A stretch of 64,000 bases of DNA from Podocnemis expansa (Eukaryota > Chordata > Testudines > Podocnemididae): the NCBI GenBank assembly GCA_007922195.1, contig ML682003.1, positions 6,827,952-6,891,951 on the forward strand. Reading direction: 5' to 3'. The position numbers and the translations under genes were made by a program. The notes under the pieces were generated by a model that did not search any database, was not told the DNA's origin, and was given only the letters and a program-made list of their open reading frames with translations. Below are positions 11,046 through 23,385 of the stretch, piece by piece (the stretch's first letter is position 1; each line of letters begins with the position of its first letter).

Positions 11046-11418
11046 TTTATGAGGGACAGTCAGTGGCGGGATGGAAAGAGGTGCCGTGGTCTGCTCAACC
11101 AGCCAGGGAAGTGATCTGCATCCTCATAGCAGTGTTCTGGATATAAGTGGGGCAGGGTAGCATTTGTCAGTGGTGGAGATAAGGATGTCATGGTGATGTT
11201 AACATGAGATGATGAGGACTAAGGTGATCTGTAGCTGTGTGGATGGACAGGAGAGGCTGGACTTTGCAGAAATAATCTCTGAGATTTAGATGTCAGTCCT
11301 GGGGCCCAGCAGGTTGAAAATGATGTCCAGACTATGGCAAAGGATTCTGATCTATTCTAGTCAGGTTCTTGTCCCACCCCCATCACCAGAGTCTGCGCTC
11401 CTTTAGGCCATACACTAA
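11046..11418. other. Unassigned spacer
   Basis: There is no open frame with recognisable similarity and no repeat termini. Ordinary base composition. The last three bases (TAA) are the target duplication of the next element. Confidence 0.4.
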
Positions 11419-12104
11419 GGCTATGTTCACACACAGAGGGCTTGTTTCAAAACAAGCTGTTTTGAAATAAAGAGTTATTTCGAAACACCTTATTTCCAAA
11501 GACAAAAACAGTGTCTTCGAAATAAGGGTGCGAAATAGCATGTCCATAGTGTGGCCATGCTATTTCGCTTGGGTATGGGGACTGCAGGCACCTGCGGGGT
11601 GAAGCCGAGCCGCGCCTCACCCTGCGGGTGTCTGCAGGGGGCTGCAGGCATGGGTGGGGTGAAGTGCAGCCACGCGCCTCACCCCGCGGGCTTTAAAGCC
11701 CAGGCTGCCTGGAAACACTGCCGTAGGGTCGGGGGCACCTCGCTCAGCCCCCCGCTGCAGGGCCCGGGGTGAGCGCGGCCCCGGGAATCCCTGGCGCAGC
11801 CGCTCCTGCCGGGGCCAGGGTGATGAGGGGGTAGCCCTTCCTCCCAAGCTGCTAAGCACCCTGGGAGGAATGTCACATGTTGTTTCGGAACACTTTGTTC
11901 CGAAACAACATGTCCGCACAGGGCTGTTTCGAAACAACCTTGTTTTGAAAGGAAATGAGGTTTGAGCCGTTTTGAAAGAACTGCGGCCATTTCGAAACAA
12001 GTGGTTTGCTTGTTTCAAAATGGCCGTGCGTCATGTGGCCGTGGCATTTCTTATTTCGTAATAACCTCGTTGTTTCGAAATAAGAATGCTGTGTGAACAC
12101 ACCC
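11419..12104. mobile_element. Foldback MITE (copy b), 686 bp
   Basis: The termini are GGCTATGTTCACACACAGA on the left and the inverse of GGGTGTGTTCACACAGCA on the right. A 3-bp duplication TAA flanks them (11,416-11,418 and 12,105-12,107). The outer arms are packed with TTTCGAAATAA / TTGTTTCGAAACAA palindromes. The centre (11,575-11,860) is GC-rich and resembles the start of the window. No transposase frame is present. Confidence 0.8.
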
Positions 12105-13385
12105 TAAATGATCCAGTGACCACCACCTATTTGACATGTCTCTCTGCTCCAGGCAGTGTCCCTGCGCAGTGGGGTTTTTTTGGTTGGGTTTTCCAATGTA
12201 TACATTACTCTCTGCTTCTGCTGGTGGAGGTGTGTCCATAGCATGGAGGGCAGGAGCATGACATTTTGGATGGCCTGTACTTCGTGGAGAGCTGCTCCCA
12301 TCGTTTAGGGTCAGCTCCCAGGAAAGCTCTGCAGCTCATCCCAGCAAGCACCCCCTTGGCGCCTCGGAAGCGGAGCGACTGACTCGGGGCCCTGGCCAGG
12401 ATCTGACTGACTGAGAAAGGAGGGAGAAGAGCAGGCAGGGCTCAGGGGAGGTTTGCAGATCCACTGAATGTAATCTGCTAGCTGAGGAGATGTTGGACAA
12501 GACAGGGGCCGGATAGGAAGCAGGTCTGGGCCCTGGTAGGGCTGTGCATCCCCAGCATTCAGGCAGTCATGGAAAGGAGCAGTGAGCAGACAGATGGGCC
12601 CCAAGGGAAGAGACCTGTGGGAGGAGAGGGCTGCAGGACCCTGAGATGGGGCAATGAGAGAGGCAGGATGAGGCCCGGGAGAGGGCAGAATCACGGGAGC
12701 CAAGCGTCCAGAAAAGCGTGGGTGACTGGCGAATGCAGCTGACAGGCGAGGGGGCTGAGGAGGGAGCACTGGCTGTGTGTGTCTGTATTGCCTCAACTCC
12801 CTGTGGTGGTTTCACAAAGGGCCAGGCCAGCCCTGCATGAAGCTGGGAACTGCTGGGGCTCCCAACCTGCCACTCTTTGCTTTCCAACAGCTCATCCCCT
12901 GCTTGTAGAAGCCGGTGCACACTGCCCCGGGTGCCAGCCTTGCACAGGTACAGCAGGCCAGCAGAGCTTTCTGTGGCATTCCCAGGGACATGCCTGGGAT
13001 GGGCTGCTCCTTAGACTCTAGAGCACATTCCCATCACCTGCCCATATCCTTGCAGGTGTGGAGAGAGAGCTGGACTCGCTTTATGACCCAAAGTGGACAC
13101 ATTCAACTGGAGCCCCTTGGCTTAGTTTGGGGCTGTGCCAAGCAAAGGGAGCCCCAGCCCTCCCTTGGGGACTCATCTATCACCAAGGAGCCCATGGCAC
13201 AGTCCACAAGATCCAGTAAATAACACCCCCCAGACACTGCAGGGCCACATGCGGGATCAGCACAAAGGAAAGAGGCACTCTAACACAAATCAGCTTTGCA
13301 GTGGAGCCAGAAGCCAGATGTTTGGCTTGAGAACTCGAGGTAGGAAAAGCTGGAATAAGACTACTTTGTGGCTCTTAAAAATGTT
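12105..13385. other. Unassigned region
   Basis: Frames here are short and lack recognisable domains. A good acceptor-like 'ccatatccttgcag' sits at about 13,043-13,056 on the plus strand, but no partner exon could be supported. No repeat termini were identified. Confidence 0.3.
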
Positions 13386-15442
13386 GCATATGTGAGTGGC
13401 CTGGGATTAGACAACTCATAATTCTGTCTTTAATGAGGGTGATGGTGAGATTGGGGACAGAGATAGGGCAGCTAATGGGAATGTAGAAGTGGAAATTACC
13501 ATATCTGAGGTGGAAGCCAAGCTTCACCTGCTTAATGGAACTAAATCGGGGGGGGGGGTCCAGATAATCTTCATCCAAGAATTTTGAAGGAACTTGAACA
13601 TGAAATTGCCAGCCCGTTAGCAAGGATTTTTAAAGTATTGGTGAACACAAGGGTTGTACCTTATGACTGGAGAATTGCTAAAGTGGTCCCTATTTTCAAG
13701 AAAGGGAGTAAAAGTGATTCAGGTAACTACAGGCCTGTCAGTTTGACTTCAGCAGTATGCAAGGTCTTGGAGAAAATTTTGAAGAAGAAGTTACTTAAGG
13801 ATATCGAGTAAAATGGTAACTGGGATAAAATACAACACAGCTTTACAAAAGGCAGATCATGCCTGACCAACCTGATCTCCTTTTTTGAGAAGATAACAGA
13901 TTTTTTGGATAAAGGGAATGTGGTGGACCTAATTTACTTAGATTTCAGCAAGGTATTTGATACAGTTCCAAACAGGGAATTATTAGTTAAATTGGGGATG
14001 ATGGGGATTAATATGAAAATAGAAAGATGGATAAAGAACTGGTTACAGGAGAGACTACAGAGGGTCATAGTGAAAGGTAACTGTCTAGCTGGAAGGAGGT
14101 TACTAGTGGAGTTCCCCAAGGGTCAGTCTTGGGACCCATCTTATTCAAACTTTTTGTTACTGACCTTGGCACAAAAAGTGGAAATGTGCTAATTAAGTTT
14201 GCAGACAACACCAAGCTGGGAGGTATTGCCAATACAGAGGAGAATCGGGATAGCATACAGAATGATTTGGACGACCTTGTAAAGTGGAGCATTAGAAACA
14301 GGATGAAATTCAACAACGGGAAGTGCAAGGTCATGCACTTAGGGACAAATAACAGGAATTTTTCTTATAAGTTGGGAATGCATCAGCTGGAAGTGACAGG
14401 GGAGGAGAAGGACCTGGGTGTACTGGCTGATCACAGAATGACAATGAGTAGCCAATGCGATGTGGCAGTGGAAAAAGCTAATGTGGCCTTGGGGTGCATC
14501 AGAAGAGGTATTTCCAGTAGAGATAGGAAGGTGTTAGTGCCATTATACAAGGTACTGGTGCAACCTCACTTGGAATATTGTGTACGGTTCTGGTCACCCA
14601 TTTTTAAGAAAGATGAAGTCAAGCTGGAACAGGTGCAGAGAAGGGCTGCAAGGATGATTCGTGGAATGGAAAGTCTTCCCTATGAGAGACAACTTAAATA
14701 GCTTGGTTTGTTTAGTCTTCTGAAAAGAAGGCTGAGAGGAGATATGATTGCTCTTTATGAATACATTAGAGGGATCAATACAAGGGAGGGAGAGGAATTA
14801 TTTGAATACAGCGCCCATGTGGACACAAGAACAAATGGATACAATCTTTTCTTCAGAAAATTTAGGCTAGAAATTAGATGCAGAGTCCTAACCATCAGAG
14901 GAGTAAAGTTCTGGAATAGTCTACCAAGGGAAGTGGTGGGGGCAAAAACCTTAAGTGCTTTCAAAACCGAGCTTGATAAGTTTATGGAGGGAATGATATG
15001 ATGGACAGTGTAGCTTGGCCATTGTCTGTCTTTTACTACTGGTGATGGGTATGATAGTGACCTGGGAAGGGGCATTAGATGGAGTGGGTTCTGAGTTAGT
15101 AGAGAAGTTCTTCTTGACTGACTGTGGTGGACTTGCCCTCATGCTCAGGGTTCAACTGATTGCCATATTTGGGGTCGGGAAGGAATTTTCCCCCAGGACA
15201 GATTGGCTTGGGCGCTGGGGTTTTTTGCCTTCCTCTGTAGCACTGGGCATGGCTCACTTGCTGGTTGATTCTCTGTATTAAAGTCTTTAAATCATGATTT
15301 GAGGACTTTAATAGCTCAGTTATGGGTTTGAGGTTCATTGTAGGAGTGGGTGGGTGAGGTTTTGTGACCTGCAGTGTGCGGGAGGTCAGACTAGATAATC
15401 ATATTGGTCCCTTCTGACCTTAGAGTCTATGAGTCTATGAGT
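13386..15442 (+). mobile_element. CR1 LINE, RT to 3' end
   Basis: A CR1 subfamily distinct from the 6-8.8 kb and 23.7-26 kb copies. Frames at 13,584-15,001 encode [30 protein letters not shown] (motif A), KFADNTKLGG (motif C, FADD changed to FADN), LEYCVRFWSPIFKKD and FWNSLPREVV. Frameshifts interrupt it near 13,811 and 14,100. The 3' untranslated region ends with a short tandem 'gagtctatgagtctatgag' at 15,424-15,442. Confidence 0.88.
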
Positions 15443-16950
15443 TGTGGGGGACAAATTAATCAGGGCTCTCAACCTGGAAAGAGAGACCACTGATCCTCCC
15501 CAGTGATGAAGGCCTGTTCCCAGCTGAGACTCCAATGAGCAGAGAACGAGGTGTGGCTCAGGATTTATTATTCAGCTGAATAACGAAAGGAACTGCATCA
15601 GAGGGCAGCAAAGAAGTGCTAGCCCCTCCGAGCAGGCCCCCCCAACAACTCGAGTGTGAGAGAGAGCCCCAAGGGGCGGCATCACAACACTTTTATCCAG
15701 TACAGTATGATAATGCTATGATAATGCTTACATGATTGACAATGTTTTAGAGACCCTTATATGGTTACATTAATATTATTAAATGCATATTAATGATTAA
15801 AGAATGCATATAATTATCCCCGCCTCTGTTTACTGTTGACATTATTTGCATTATCCTGGGCAGCCGCAGTCCCTGCAAACTCATTAATTTCTGCCTAGAG
15901 ATGCTGACCTTACATTCTTGTGAGGCTGTGGTGCCAAGAAGGGTGAGCAGGAGATAGGAGGCAATACTCCCTTTTCAGTTAGAACAAAGACGGACAGTCT
16001 AGCTTACATTCCTTGTCCAGATGGTCAGGAGAAAAAGCATGAGAAAGGGGAGATAACACACTTTAACTATCAACTCTAGGCCGCTTGTTAAAGAAACTTA
16101 GATACATGACTTGCCAGAGAAACGACCCCACTACCATAGCAACCCACGGCTCCAACGAGGCCTACACTTCAGCTCTTCAGCACCTTTCCCACTCTCCTAC
16201 AGAAGAGATCACATACAATTTCCCTTACAGAGTCTATAATAAACACCTTGTGATGACCTGCGTAAACTGTCCCCAGGGCTTGTTAGCCTCACTTCCTTAG
16301 CCGCACTGCATAGGGCACCGTCTGGCTGCACAAACATGCCTGCAGCAGTTGTCAGAACCCCAGAAATGGGTAGAGGAACAGCAAATGGGGACAATAGTCA
16401 AGCGTGGCCATGGAAATAGAAATGCATAAGGAATAAGTGCATCGCAAGGCAATCAGTGGGAGATTGGGTGGCCAGAATGGTGACGTGTAATCTCACCTGA
16501 AGGGAGCCTACAGATCTGCAGGTCCGGGCAGACACGTGATGCCACTTCTGCTCTTGTTTTCTAGGTCTTTGGTTTTGTTTTTATTGATCACAGGAACAGT
16601 AAAATGCCTCAGTGTGCACTGAGTACACACTGTCTCTTAATTCCTCTCCAAATAACCACCAAAACCCACACCTGCTATTAGTGACAAATGCCTTTTGTAT
16701 CCCAAATTAATCAGACCACTAGCTTGTGCTGCCCTCCCCTCTCTGGCGTTTGTGAATCATGGCCACAGACACCACATCAGTACCCATCAGAGGCCAGACC
16801 AGGGCTGCCAAGGCCAGCCATGAGCTCTTTGACTGCCCTGATCTTGAACAGGATCCACCAACATACGGAGAACACATAGCTGGGCTATTGAGGGTTGGGG
16901 GGGGGGTGTAGGGTGAGAAAGAGACCATGCTTTTTCAATTTGGTCCCATT
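15443..16950 (-). mobile_element. Possible LTR plus unassigned sequence
   Basis: It starts TGTGGGGGACAA directly after the CR1 tail. On the minus strand a TATA-like 'ggataaaagtg' (near 15,690) precedes AATAAA (near 15,572), and the unit would end in TTGTCCCCCACA. That order suggests an LTR 3' half. The other end and a target duplication could not be found, so the extent is unknown. The part beyond about 16,300 has no recognisable content. Confidence 0.35.
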
Positions 16951-17217
16951 GGGTATGTCTACACTGAAGGCTTAAGTCGGCATAACTAGGTTTAAGTCGA
17001 CTTAAGCAAGTCCGTGGCCACATTTGGCATTTATTAAGTCGACTTAAGCAATTGCTTAAGTCAACTTTAAGAGTTAAGTCGACTTTATTAAGTCGACTTA
17101 GGTGGTTAACCTGGCTTAAGTTGACTTAACAATGTGGACTCTGCGTCAACTTAATAAAGTCGACATTGTCAACCTTGTTAAGTCGACTTAACTGAGCCCT
17201 CTAGTGGAGACATAGCC
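16951..17217. mobile_element. Foldback MITE (copy c), GTCGAC type
   Basis: The ends are GGGTATGTCTACACT on the left and the inverse of GGCTATGTCTCCACT on the right. The interior is made of repeated, alternately oriented TTAAGTCGACTTAA words, so it can fold on itself at many registers. The flanking triplets ATT and TTT do not match exactly. It has the same ends as 28,300-28,650 and 49,519-49,905 but a different internal palindrome. Confidence 0.8.
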
Positions 17218-17935
17218 TTTGTGCTTAGCCACTTGGGCCAATATGAAGCATTTTGAACAGAATGACTGGTTCCGCTCTGTAGTCTGTGTCTTTCCCTGGC
17301 TGTGCAGGACCTGCTATCTCCTGGTCTGAAGTTAGGGGTTTTCTGAAAGCCCCAGGTCTAGGGGTGGGGGGGACGGGGAGAGAATGGAAGGCAGTGGCAT
17401 CACTGGGGCTGGGCATGGAGGGCTCGAGCCCCAAGTCCCAGCACCAGCGCCCTGGGTCCGCTGCCGGTCCACCCGCAGTGGCGGCTGTCGTCCCTGGCCT
17501 GGTCCCTGGCCATCAGGCCACCCACTGCAGAAGCCTTATCTGGGCCCCGGGCAGGATCAGGATCAGGCCCAGGCCCCAAATCGGGGCAGGGGTGCCACCT
17601 GGGCCTGGGCCTCAGGTCTTTTCCTGGGCCTGCGTTGCTCCTGACAGAGCAGCCTCGAAAAGTCACTGTCCAGCCCCCGTGGTCACAGAGAAAATCTGGC
17701 AAAGCTGCCTACAGTGCAGATGAGACAAAGAAACAGATGCTGGATGGTCCAAAAGTGTCTCCTGATTTTAGGAAGAGCGACACTGGCAATGGGGTTGTCC
17801 ATGAGACTGCCAGAGGGTAGGGCATGCTTCAGCGAGGACCACCTGGACAAGCCACTGAAAACAGGAGGGTACAGAGCCAGCAGCTCATCTCATTCTGAGT
17901 GACCAGGCTACACATCAGCGAATCCCTTTAATATT
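17218..17935. other. Unassigned region
   Basis: GC-rich between 17,400 and 17,650 with overlapping open frames on both strands, as expected from composition. No domain, splice-site pair or repeat end is recognised. Confidence 0.3.
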
Positions 17936-18430
17936 GGAAGGCAGCCAGCCTTGCCCACACGCTCAGGGATTAGCTGATTGCTGTATTGTGGTCAGGAGGG
18001 AATCCCCCCCCGGGCAGAGTGGCAGGGGCACTGGGGGTTTTTCACCTTCTCCAGTAGCTTGGGGCATGGGGCACTTGCTGGAGGTTTCTCTGTACTTTGC
18101 AGTCTTTAAACCATGACTTGGGGACTTCAGTGACTCACCCATAGGTTAGGGGGCTATTGCAGGAATGGGTGGGTGGCCTCCACTGTGCAGACTAAAGCAG
18201 TGGTTTTTAAACTTAGGGTCAGGACCCAGGACTGGGTCACAAATTCTCAGGAACTGGGTTGCAGTGCCCCCTGCTGCTGCTCCTGCTGCCAAAAGACTGA
18301 AATGAATTGCTCAACAACGTAATCTCTGGGTTGTGAGTATACATGATTTTTTTCAAATGGGTCCAAGAAAAAGTTTGAAAATTACAGGACTAGATGATAA
18401 AGTTGCTCCCTTCTCACCTTAGGATCTATG
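17936..18430 (+). mobile_element. CR1 LINE, 3' end only
   Basis: This is the 3' untranslated end of the same CR1 subfamily as 13,386-15,442: 'cagggattagctgattgc', 'agtctttaaaccatgac', 'gggtgggtggcc', then 'cttaggatctatgaat'. It is split by a hAT-type insertion at 18,198-18,387. Confidence 0.8.
18198..18387. mobile_element. hAT-type MITE inside CR1
   Basis: The ends are CAGTGGTTTTTAAACTT on the left and AAGTTTGAAAATTACAG on the right. The 8-bp flanks are GACTAAAG (18,190-18,197) and GACTAGAT (18,388-18,395), which share five of eight bases and match the CR1 sequence GACTAGAT seen uninterrupted in other copies. About 190 bp and non-coding. Confidence 0.78.
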
Positions 18431-18910
18431 AATCAGTGCCAGCCAACAGAGTGCTCGTGTCACATGGCCAGCCTGCGTGGACCCTGGCCCCATCTCCCCT
18501 TACCATGGGTGGGGTGCCCCCCCCCCCATCTGCAGGTGAGCTCCAGCTCAGGTCACAGTACTAGGGTGAGGTGCAGAATATGGGTGCAGGGGGGCCCATG
18601 GGAGCGTGCAGGGCTGGGCTGGCCAGCGGTGAGAAAGGGAAGCATTGTCCGGTGCTCACCTGTTTGAGTTTGGACGAGGGCTATGTTCTCAGCCTGGCTG
18701 GCTGACATGGTCCTGAGGCTGTTCTCAGCAGGAGCCCCAGGACATATGCAGATACCAGCTAGCCCAGACTCCCCATTCCGACTGCATGGCTGCCATGGAG
18801 CGAGCAGGGGACTTCCCAGGCCATTCCTGGGGTCTCAGGGAGTTACCATGACCTGCAGCTGCTTGCCGGGTGTCTCAGTGCCAGTGGGCCCCAGGGTGGC
18901 CACCACTTAC

Positions 18911-21900
18911 CTTTTGCAACATTGGCTTTGGAAGTAGCCCCTTGTGTCAGGGCCTTATCAGCTGCTCTGAAGATCTTCCGTGTCATCACCTTGGGCCTGA
19001 CGTCCGGCGGCCGCTGGGTGTCCACTGGGGCTGGGGTGGTGGGTGGGGGTGTGGACGGGGGCAGATGGACGCTGCCGGAAACTGCCCTGCTGGTGGGGGA
19101 GGTCTGGGGGGCCAGCGGCATGTCGTTGGGGAAGAAGACATTGTCACTGAGGGTCGTGTCCCAGGGCACCATGGTATCTGTGGAGGCTGCGGGGGACAAA
19201 GAGCCTGCGGTGAATGTCTCTGCAGCGCCAGACCAGCCCTGGGCGCTGCCAGGGAGCACAGGCCAGGCTGCCAATGCAAAGTGCCCTGGAGCTTGATTGC
19301 CCCAGGCGTGCCCATCTGCCTTTCTGGGGTGCTGCTGCTACTGTGCCCACCTCCCCAGACTTTGACCCATGGTCCTGCCCCCCCCCCCCGCTAGCAGCAG
19401 CTTGGGGGCTGGGAGGGGAGGGGGTGCTCTGGAAAGGCCCTGCCCCCCCAGTCCACAGCCCCCAAGAAGAGAGCTGTGGGCTGGGGGCTAGGCCCATCCG
19501 TGTCTAGTTTCCTGCTGGCACCTGGAGCCTCTGGGATGGAGTTGCGTCCAAACCTGTGCCAGCTCAGAGATGAGCCGCCGGGCGCCAGCGCGGGGTGGCA
19601 GGGGAGGCAGAGTGAGCAGCAGGGAGCTCTGCGGCGCAGAGTCTCTGGGGGGGGTGCTCCAAGCCAGAGGGAGGTCTATGACAGTGTAGCCTGAGGGGGT
19701 TTGTGGAGTGGGGGGCTCTGTGAGGATGCAGGCCTAGGGGGTATATTAGGGGGCTCCAGGAGGGTGCACTTTGGGGGGGACAGGTTGTTTTTAGATCTCT
19801 GGGACTAGAAGGAAGGATAAAGGAAGGGCCCGTCCCACTGAGGTCAGCAGAAAGTTGTGGGGAGGGAAGTGGGTTGTGCTGGGGGGGGGCGTGTCCTGGG
19901 GGCCCACTGAGGCAGTCAGCACTGATTGGGGAGGACCCTGGAAAGCCATCTAATGGCCTGGCCCTTGGGGCTGGCTACAGCATGAGGGGGGGCCCAAGGA
20001 AGTGCCCCCAGCCAGCCCCAGCCAAGGATTCCCTCCCTGGAGCATCCTGAGGCCCTGGCACCCACAGGCAGGTGCCCCCCATGTGGGGGGGGAACCCAGC
20101 TGCTGCAGTCTGCCCCAGAGCCACCCCGTGCAGCCTCCCCCTGGCCCAATGGCTCCGTTCCCGTGCCTCGGGTGGCCATGGCTCTCATGCCCCATCTTGG
20201 CCAACGGCCAGGTTTGGGTTTCCCCCAGCGCAGGAAGGGCCTTTGGGATCTTTTGCTTTCTGCCGCAGCACAGGGCACAGCTCAGCCACTGGGATCACCT
20301 GGCTGTGTCTGGCCTAATCAGTTCTCTGCTGCTGCTGCTGGGATCAGCCATACGGGGGCATCTCGGTGGCTTCCCGTGGCACATGGTAGCACAGTGGCTT
20401 GGGAGCTGAGGACTCTGGACTTACTGCTGTGGCCAGGCTCAGCACATTGGTGATGGGGGAGAGTCTCTGGCCAAGGCCACGCAGGGGGCAAAGATGCTCT
20501 GTGGGTCCTTCTGGCCTCCATCCCCAGCAGCACACGAGGCACCAGGGGGGCAGCCATGGGTCCCCCAGCACCTGGCTGGCAGTAGGCTGCTGTGATGCTC
20601 TGAGTGCCTGCAACACATGCTAAAAGCCTGGTTCCCACCTGTTTGTGCACCCCTATGCAGGGTCTACATGTGCCTCCCCGTGCACATGTACTCCCTACCA
20701 ACATCCCTATGTACACAGGTACCCCCTACCAAGAACCTCACATACACACGTGCACCCTCCCAACAACCCCACAGACACACACACACCCTGCCAACAATGC
20801 CAAATACACACATACCCACATGTAGCCTACCACACAAGCTCCCCCATGTACATCTGTGCACCCCCACCCCCCCGCATGACTGTCACCTTTGACGTTGACA
20901 CTGCCGGGGAGCCGGATGTGTATGTACTTTTTGCTGGTTTCTGCACCACTCCTGCGGGAGGCATCTGGGGTTCGGGCCCGTGCCTCAGAGATCTGGCCCT
21001 CCGACAGCACGTGCTGGGCCAGGGCCGTCTTGCTGACCGGGGTTAGTGATTTGGAGGCTGAGAGGAGAGGGCCAAAGGAGAGCAGCCCCTCTTCTATGGT
21101 GTTGTCCCACATCAAGGTGCTATGGAAGGGCTGGGGGTTGGTTGTGGGGCCTGCAGGGGTGGAGATGGGTCTCATTGGCACCAGGGCAGAGAGCTCAGAG
21201 TTACCCCTGGCATCATATCCTAGTATGCCCAGCAGTGCTAAGCCCCTGTGTGTGAATGCAGGGAAATGGGGGGCCTAATGGAGGGACCCTGTTTTTTCTT
21301 TAGTGTCACAAAACAGCCCCTCCACTGGGTTTGTGCAGAAATGAGACCCGCCCCGCACCTGCTGCTCCCTGCCATGCTTCAGCCATCCCTCCTTTGGCAG
21401 AGCCCAGCAGGGACAATCTAGCCAGCCGGGCTGATGCCGGCAGGAAGTCTGTAGTAGCGAAGCCTGGTGAATGTGCCTGTGCCAGGCCCGGCTGCTTGCC
21501 TTGGTTAGCCTGGCCGCCTTTCTCCACAGGCCCCACAGCTAAGTGGTGCCAAGGGCCCAGGGTTGCATATGGTCCATTTAAAACAGCAATGCCCGCTGCC
21601 CTGAGCAGAGACCGGGGCTGTATGGACCAAATAAAGCAGCAATGCCCACAGTAGAGCTCAGGGTCCAGATGCCAGTAGGTCACTGAAGACCACAGTCTCC
21701 TTGCTGGGGAGGAAGCCTAGCATGCCTTAAAAAAGGTCCCCAGCATGTCCGGGGACCTCCGAGTCTCCTCGGGGGTGCGGGGGGGGGCAGCAAGCTGAGC
21801 TCCCAATGCAGCTCTGTGTAACCACAGCTGCCTTGCCCCCTCACACACCACCCATTCCAAGCCCTGCCTGACCTGGGCTGAGGATGCTGCCTTGAGCCCC

Positions 21901-22128
21901 CTGGCCGCCATGGGTGGAGGCGAGTGCAGGCATCAGTGTCTCAGTCTCCACCGACTGATTCTGAAGGACGGTTCTCAGCTCCTGGTTCTCTTTCATCAGT
22001 TCCACCAGCTTCTTCAGCTCCTCATTCTCTGTGATCAACGCCTGGATCTCCCTCTTCAGTTGTGCATAGCAGCTGGCCACAGGCAGCCCCGTAGGCAATG
22101 GGATGCTACCGCCCAACGGTGACGCCAT
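18911..22128 (-). CDS. SPATC1: Speriolin (spermatogenesis and centriole associated 1), exons 1-3, 3' end missing
   Basis: Three minus-strand exons splice in one frame: 22,128-21,873 (donor CAG/GTCAGG), 21,219-20,887 (donor AAAG/GTGACA) and 19,186-18,911 (acceptor CCCCCGCAG, donor AAAG/GTAAGT). All junctions are phase 1. They give about 288 codons. The N-terminus has a coiled-coil-like stretch, LKREIQALITENEELKKLVE followed by LMKENQELRTVL, which is the speriolin and speriolin-like signature. The middle is Ser/Thr/Pro-rich and low in similarity, as in the family. The conserved C-terminal domain (family motif like EIAFQLDRR) was not found on the minus strand between 1 and 18,911, so it is beyond the window or lost. 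In mammals SPATC1 is testis-expressed, centrosome-associated and lies next to GRINA in the same direction, as here. The start at 22,128 is the first Met of the open frame; its Kozak context has G at +4. Confidence 0.72.
20640..20870. repeat. CA/C-rich low-complexity tract in SPATC1 intron 2
   Basis: It is composed of variants of 'acacacaccctaccaacaa' and 'catgtacatctgtgcaccc'. It lies directly 3' of SPATC1 exon 2. The open frames seen across it are due to composition. Confidence 0.65.
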
Positions 22129-22911
22129 GTGGATAGGTTCTTTGGCGGCTCAGGTGGGGTGAGAGCTGGCCATGTGCCCTACTGGCCTCTACTGCTGGCC
22201 GGCCAGCCCGCTGGTCACCGATGACATGAGCAGGGCGCCCAGCAGGCATTGTGATGTAAGCTCCCCCTGCAGAACCAGAGCCCAGGAGACTGCCGGGGAG
22301 GGCTGGGGCAGAGCAGGCGGCAGGGGCTCGTGTGAGCCGATGGGGGGGGTCCTCTGGCCAGAAGGTCCCTGGTCAGCCTAGAGATGACAGTGCTGTCCTG
22401 CTCTGCCCTTGGCTTTGTGCCCTGTGCCCCATCCTGCTCTGTGGTGTCCCTCATCAGCACTTTGCAACCCCATGCTACCCCACGGCTTTTCCAGGCCACA
22501 GCCAATGGCCGGCCAGGCCCCCCAAGTCCACTGGCCTCGGAACCTCAGGCTGGTTCCATGGGAGGCGTCACAAAGGGGATGTGGGAAGCCCAGCCACCTT
22601 CCCCCACCTTCTCTGACCCCCAGCTTGGAGCCACAGCAGGCATAAGGGAGCAGGGCTGGCAGCTCCTCCCAGCCCTGTGCTGGCAGGGGCCATGTCTCAT
22701 GGCTGCAACCAGTGCCCAAGTGCCCCGTGTGCCAATAGCACAGCAGGACCCTGCAGCCAGGCCTGCAGGAGGCACCATGTCCTGCAAGAACAGGAGAACA
22801 GCCTGTACCCTGCCAGAGAGCGTTGTGCCAGGGGCGCGCTGGGGAGGGGAGGGTGCCAAGACCAGCCCTCTGTCAGTGACAGGTAAACCTCCAGGGTAGG
22901 AGACACGTATA

Positions 22912-23385
22912 CCCCTGTGTGTGCCCTCATACCCCTATTTGTCCCCTTGCGCCTCTATGTGCCCTGTCACTCCTCTGTGTAACCCCCACACCCCTATGTG
23001 CCCCTCTTGTGTGCCCCCTCATGTCCAATGTACCCCCTCCCACTCCTCTGCCCCCTCACATCCCATGTGCCCTCTTCATGTACCCCCTCACACCCCTATG
23101 TGCCCCCTCATGCCCAAGGTACCCCCCCCATATGTCCCATGTACCCCCTTGCACTGCTAGGTATCCCCTCACACCCCTGTGTACCACTGTCACACGCCCA
23201 TGTGCCCCCTTGTACCCCTATGTACCTCCTAACACCCTCTATGTGCCTCCCTCATGCCCTATGTACCCCTCTTTTCTTAGGTCTCTTTGTACCCCATGTA
23301 CTCCCTCATATGTACCGCCCTCACACTCCCTATGTGCCCCCCCCCCATGCCCCCTGTACCATTTTTGCACCCCTCACAGGTTGAG
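22912..23385. repeat. Degenerate minisatellite, unit about 18-25 bp
   Basis: More than fifteen imperfect units follow a pattern like 'CCCCTATGTGCCCCCTCA', with TATGTACC and TATGTGCC alternating. Open frames in all plus-strand phases (CPLTPLCAP-type repeats) are by-products of the repeat. It lies about 0.8 kb upstream of SPATC1 exon 1. Confidence 0.85.

Noticed and set aside
12311..12796. 161-codon minus-strand Pro/Ser-rich frame, considered as a further SPATC1 exon
   Set aside because: It lacks the conserved speriolin C-terminal residues and a phase-compatible acceptor; likely chance.
16951..17217. Regularly spaced repeats that could suggest a CRISPR array
   Set aside because: The words are palindromes without unique spacers, bounded by transposon ends, in vertebrate DNA.
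20645..21046. 133-codon plus-strand frame over SPATC1 exon 2
   Set aside because: It is the antisense shadow of the speriolin exon joined to a CA-rich repeat.
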